Shown here: one piece after another, positions 40,258-43,214 of the stretch
Numbering within the stretch: the first letter of the stretch is position 1
How the letters are laid out: the number at the start of each line of letters is the position of its first letter
From: an uncultured Clostridia bacterium
GTDB taxonomy: Bacteria; Bacillota; Clostridia; Christensenellales; UBA1242
Direction of reading: 5' to 3'
DNA: 43,214 bases
NCBI GenBank assembly: GCA_945937975.1
Contig: CAMEUD010000002.1
Coordinates: 1-43,214 of the forward strand
The notes under the pieces: model-generated
The model's database searches: none
What the model was told of the DNA's origin: nothing
The model's input: the letters and a program-made list of their open reading frames with translations, nothing else
Position numbers and translations under genes: made by a program

Positions 40258-40845
40258 TTATGAACCAACTTTTAACATAACAGAACCTTGCTTTGCTTTA
40301 CAAAGTGGACAAGTATCCCAAGCTTCAAGACCTTCTGCTTCATAGCCACATTCAGAACATTTCCATTTTACCTTTTTTTCTTTCTTATATAATGTTTCAG
40401 TACTCATTTGATTATATAAGTCTTTTAATAGTTTTTTATGGCAACTTTCCACTTGAATTATATTTTCATAAAGTTGTGCGATTTCTTCAAAACCTTCTTC
40501 CCTTGCAACTTTTGCATATTCTGGATAAATAACAGTTTCTTCAAGTTCTTCATCTTCACTTGCAAGTCTTAAATTTTCAACCAAGTCCCATTTCTCTTTA
40601 AAAGGATAACCTGATGCAATGTCTATGTTTGCAATGGTTTCATTTGATGCTTTTTGTAAATAAGTGTAAAACATTCTTGCGTGTTGAAATTCATTATATA
40701 CCAAAGTGTCAATCATCTCTGCCATACATTTGTAACCTTGCTTTCTTGCTCCATATTCAATAAATTTGTATCTTATATGTGCTTGGCACTCTCCTGCATA
40801 TGACTTTGCCAAGTTTTTATAAGTTTTGCTTTCAATTAGTTTCAT
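40258..40845 (-). CDS. Rubrerythrin
   Basis: 195 aa. The diiron four-helix part (~1-145) carries E/H ligands in AKSYAGECQAHIRY, NEFQHARMF and ENIIQVESCHKKLL. The C-terminal rubredoxin-like domain has CSECG and CPLCK pairs. Rubrerythrins reduce hydrogen peroxide in anaerobes and take electrons through the rubredoxin site. GGAGG stands five bases before the chosen ATG; the upstream in-frame ATG at 40872 has no SD. It is monocistronic, divergent from hsp20. Confidence 0.95.
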   Translation of the reverse strand: MKLIESKTYKNLAKSYAGECQAHIRYKFIEYGARKQGYKCMAEMIDTLVYNEFQHARMFYTYLQKASNETIANIDIASGYPFKEKWDLVENLRLASEDEELEETVIYPEYAKVAREEGFEEIAQLYENIIQVESCHKKLLKDLYNQMSTETLYKKEKKVKWKCSECGYEAEGLEAWDTCPLCKAKQGSVMLKVGS

Positions 40846-40936
40846 AATAACCTCCAAGTGTATTTTTTGCAAAATAAGGACATAATATACATAGCAAAAT
40901 TTTACAAAAAAAATATTTTGAAAAATTTTTAAAAAT

Positions 40937-40979
40937 TTAGCACTCTTTTGTTGACATTGCTAGCACATTGTGATATTAT
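40937..40979 (+). promoter_or_regulatory. hsp20 promoter with CIRCE-like operator
   Basis: TTGACA (40951-40956), 17 bp with extended TGA, TATTAT (40974-40979). TTAGCACTC (40937-40945), nine bases, then CATTGCTAG (40955-40963) matches the HrcA CIRCE operator at 15 of 18 positions: the left half perfectly, the right half 6 of 9. Confidence 0.7.
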
Positions 40980-41012
40980 ATGCTCGTACAAAAGAAATGG
41001 AGGTACAAATTT

Positions 41013-41510
41013 ATGAGTAATTTTAATAATAACAATAATAATAATCATCATTGCAATCATGAGAATTGCGAATGTAAAGGTAATGAAAAAATGGCACCAA
41101 AAGGCAGACATGATTTTGATTTGTTTGACCCACTTGGAGAATTGTTTAACTTACCTGTTTTTGCAAAAGACACAAGATTTAACGGTATAATGAAAACTGA
41201 TATAAAGGAATTTGACAACAATTACTTACTTGAAGTAGATATGCCAGGATATGACAAAAAAGATGTTGTAATTGACTACGATAACGGTTATCTTACAATA
41301 ACTGCCGAAAAGAAAGAAACAAATAATGAAAACGACCCAAAACATAAATACATTAGAAAAGAAAGATTTGTTGGCAAAACATCAAGAAGTTTTTATGTTG
41401 GAGATATAGACCAAAAAGAAATTTCAGCAAAACTTGAAAATGGTACTTTGGTTGTTAATGTTCCAAAAGAACACAAAAATGAAGAAAAAAAACATATTGA
41501 AATTCAATAA
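41013..41510 (+). CDS. Hsp20-family small heat-shock protein
   Basis: 165 aa. A conserved alpha-crystallin domain spans ~58-165 (KTDIKEFDNNYLLEVDMPGYDKKDV, GYLTITAEKKE, and the ALENGTLVV-type motif KLENGTLVVNVPKE). The N-terminal arm is unusual: seven or more asparagines, then HHCNHENCEC, a His/Cys cluster that could bind metal. GGAGG precedes the chosen ATG; the earlier in-frame ATG at 40980 lies at the -10 box and is rejected. A CIRCE-like site over the promoter suggests HrcA repression and heat induction. Confidence 0.93.
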   Translation: MSNFNNNNNNNHHCNHENCECKGNEKMAPKGRHDFDLFDPLGELFNLPVFAKDTRFNGIMKTDIKEFDNNYLLEVDMPGYDKKDVVIDYDNGYLTITAEKKETNNENDPKHKYIRKERFVGKTSRSFYVGDIDQKEISAKLENGTLVVNVPKEHKNEEKKHIEIQ

Positions 41511-41549
41511 TGTTTTTAGTATATAGATATTTCTTACTCCTTATGAAAG

Positions 41550-41578
41550 ATGCATCACTTTATGTGGTGCATTTTTCT
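41550..41578. terminator. Bidirectional terminator between hsp20 and dapL
   Basis: ATGCATCAC TTTAT GTGGTGCAT (one wobble) plus T5. The dapL stop codon is in the loop. Confidence 0.85.
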
Positions 41579-42756
41579 TTTATCATATATTTATAAATTT
41601 CTTCACACGCTTTGATTGTATTTTCCATTGAGTTAAATCCAGAAAGTCTTACATAACCTTCTCCACATTTACCAAATCCACACCCTGGTACAACAATCAC
41701 AGCACAATTATTAAGTAAATCATTAAAAAATTGCCAACTACTTTTCCCTTTTGGACATTTTAGCCAAACATATGGAGTAGACTTTGATGACACAAAATCT
41801 AATTTAAGTTTGCTTAAATAATAGCATATTATTTTTACATTATTTTTGTAATAGTCTATATTTTTTTGTTGTTCAATTTGTCCTTGAGTTGACAAAACAT
41901 ATTCTGCCCCAACCTGAACAAAATATGGCACTCCATTAAACTTTGTTAATTGTCGTTTTAAAAAACTTGAATTTAGATTAACATTTTCTCTCTTGATTGC
42001 TTTTGGAATGATTGTATATGAACATCTAAGATTTGTAAAACCAGACATTTTTGAAAAACTACAAAATTCAATAACACATTTTTTTGCACCAGCAATAGTA
42101 TAAGTTGTATGTGGCAATTTTTCTTGAATAAAAAATTCATATGCAAGGTCAAGCAAAATTATTGAATTGGTTTTATTTGCAAAATCAATCCATTCTTTTA
42201 ATTGCTTTTTTGTGTATGTATAGCCTGTTGGATTATTTGGCGAACACAAATAAATTAAATATTGCTTTGGTTCAACAACATTTGGCAACACGCAAAAATC
42301 ATTTTCTTTTGTTGCATTAAGCACATGTGGAGTTTTTCCATTCAACACACTTGACGCAAAATATGCAGGATATGTTGGCTCAATTATTAATGGTGTGTAA
42401 TCTTGAAACATATCCAAAATATTTGCAATATCACAACCTATTCCATTACCTATAAAGATTTCATCGACACTCAAATTTACATTAAAAGTTTTGTATCTCT
42501 CTTTGATTTTTTCTCGCAAAAACAAATAACCTTGCTCTGGTGGATAACCTTTGAATGTACTTGCAAATTGTTGTTCTAATAACGCATTAACCATAATGTT
42601 TGTAAGTTTGTCACTAAAAGGTCTTGTAACATCACCAATCCCAAGACTAATTATTTGTGTGTTTGGATTATTCTTTGAAAACAAATTTACTTTTTGCCCA
42701 ATTTTATAAAACACATTATCAAGTTTATTTGTATAATTTTGATTAACAAAACTCAT
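41560..42756 (-). CDS. dapL: LL-diaminopimelate aminotransferase-like PLP enzyme
   Basis: 398 aa, fold type I aminotransferase. It opens with the DapL-like SLGIGDVTRPFSDK and FKGYPPEQGYLFLREKI, then YLCSPNNPTGYTY, and the PLP lysine lies in FCSFSKMSGFTNLRCSY. DapL converts tetrahydrodipicolinate directly to LL-diaminopimelate, and adjacency to dapF (14 bp overlap) supports that role. The lysine region differs from the usual SFSKTAGFTGTR (MSG and TNLR here), so a related aminotransferase is possible but less likely given the context. Confidence 0.88.
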   Translation of the reverse strand: MSFVNQNYTNKLDNVFYKIGQKVNLFSKNNPNTQIISLGIGDVTRPFSDKLTNIMVNALLEQQFASTFKGYPPEQGYLFLREKIKERYKTFNVNLSVDEIFIGNGIGCDIANILDMFQDYTPLIIEPTYPAYFASSVLNGKTPHVLNATKENDFCVLPNVVEPKQYLIYLCSPNNPTGYTYTKKQLKEWIDFANKTNSIILLDLAYEFFIQEKLPHTTYTIAGAKKCVIEFCSFSKMSGFTNLRCSYTIIPKAIKRENVNLNSSFLKRQLTKFNGVPYFVQVGAEYVLSTQGQIEQQKNIDYYKNNVKIICYYLSKLKLDFVSSKSTPYVWLKCPKGKSSWQFFNDLLNNCAVIVVPGCGFGKCGEGYVRLSGFNSMENTIKACEEIYKYMIKEKCTT

Positions 42757-43214
42757 CTAAATCAGTTTCCCCCTTATACACAATTTGTGCTTCTCCAAAC
42801 ATAAATATTTTTTTGTTATATCTGTAAATATCAAGTTCACCGCCATCAAGAATAACCTTTACTTTTGCATTTTGAGTGTTCTTTTTAAGATATGCAACCA
42901 CACTTGCAACTGCACCACTTCCACATGCTTTTGTTATTCCACTTCCCCTTTCGTAAACTTTTACTTGCAATTTATCTTTTGCCAACACTTTTACAAACTC
43001 AATGTTTGCCTTGTTTTTTATTTGATTGTTTAGTTTTATTCCAGTTTTTTCAATATCAAAATTGTAATCTCTAACAAAAATTACAATATGTAAGTTTCCA
43101 CAATTTATCAAGTGCTTATTATCTTTTGATTTTATTATTTTTGCATCATTCCATTTCGTTAAAACTTTTGCCTTTGTTTTGTCTATTTTATATACAACAC
43201 TCATTAATACTTTG
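42743..43214 (-). CDS. dapF: Diaminopimelate epimerase, C-terminal part (runs off window)
   Basis: The reading frame stays open to the window edge, so the internal ATG at 43204 is not the true start. The visible ~157 residues are the second half of DapF: NCGNLHIVIFV (GNPH-type block with N-L), NIEFVKVLAKDKLQVKVYERGSG, and the catalytic cysteine in KACGSGAVAS. The first half with its own catalytic cysteine would lie beyond the right end. The enzyme interconverts LL- and meso-diaminopimelate. It overlaps dapL by 14 bp, forming a dapF-dapL unit. Confidence 0.92.
   Translation of the reverse strand, partial: KVLMSVVYKIDKTKAKVLTKWNDAKIIKSKDNKHLINCGNLHIVIFVRDYNFDIEKTGIKLNNQIKNKANIEFVKVLAKDKLQVKVYERGSGITKACGSGAVASVVAYLKKNTQNAKVKVILDGGELDIYRYNKKIFMFGEAQIVYKGETDLDEFC

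Noticed and set aside
40846..40872. Rubrerythrin starting 9 codons earlier
   Set aside because: There is no SD before that ATG, and the GGAGG before 40845 gives the standard N-terminus.
40980..41012. Hsp20 starting 11 codons earlier
   Set aside because: The first ATG lies directly at the -10 box, while GGAGG serves the ATG at 41013.
1..43214. CRISPR arrays, insertion sequences, prophage
   Set aside because: No regularly spaced identical repeats, transposase, integrase or phage structural genes were seen on either strand.

Overview
This 43.2 kb window is very AT-rich, gene-dense bacterial chromosome using the standard code. Gene content points to an anaerobic, low-GC Firmicutes/Clostridia-type organism. 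It carries SpoIIE (endospore lineage), type III glutamine synthetase, rubrerythrin, LL-diaminopimelate aminotransferase plus DapF (meso-DAP peptidoglycan), a T-box-controlled thrS, an L10 leader, long-form HPF and the comEC-holA-rpsT order. An uncultured, gut-type clostridial lineage is plausible, but that is inference. No prophage, IS element, integrase or CRISPR array was seen.

Layout. 1-4107: a tandem pair of transglutaminase-like paralogues around tRNA-Gly(CCC), then a membrane-bound XRE regulator. 4108-9104: an acyltransferase, glnN with an attenuator-like leader, HPF, a small lipoprotein and a degenerate ABC ATPase. 9124-17353: housekeeping genes argS, tRNA-Glu(CTC), comEC (no nuclease domain), holA, rpsT, a GT2 glycosyltransferase, hisS and tRNA-His, plus a secreted protein. 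17392-20303: rmlA and thrS behind a threonine T-box. 20363-22253: an accessory islet with a HicB-like protein, a PD-(D/E)XK nuclease candidate and a small orphan. 22264-28388: a heterodimeric ABC exporter and a P-type ATPase. 28493-29925: an operon of three paralogous genes of unknown family. 29985-34743: glmS, then spoIIE preceded by a repeat- and hairpin-rich region with Spo0A-box matches. 34734-37036: two zinc-ribbon membrane proteins and rplJ-rplL with an L10 leader. 37046-43214: a large PHP protein with a DUF2225-like partner, a small membrane protein, rubrerythrin, Hsp20 behind a CIRCE-like operator, and dapL-dapF (dapF runs off the window).

Regulation is readable because promoters are close to consensus (TTGACA, 17 bp, TATAAT) and most genes end in strong hairpin terminators, many bidirectional between convergent genes. 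Operon-internal genes have good Shine-Dalgarno (SD) sequences. Several promoter-proximal genes (second transglutaminase-like gene, XRE regulator, comEC, holA, the PH-domain gene, the DUF2225-like gene) instead have the -10 box about 6-14 nt from the start codon, mostly without an SD. This suggests leaderless or near-leaderless mRNAs, which would be unusual for a Firmicute. With the three-paralogue operon and the repeat region upstream of spoIIE, it is the most notable signal here.
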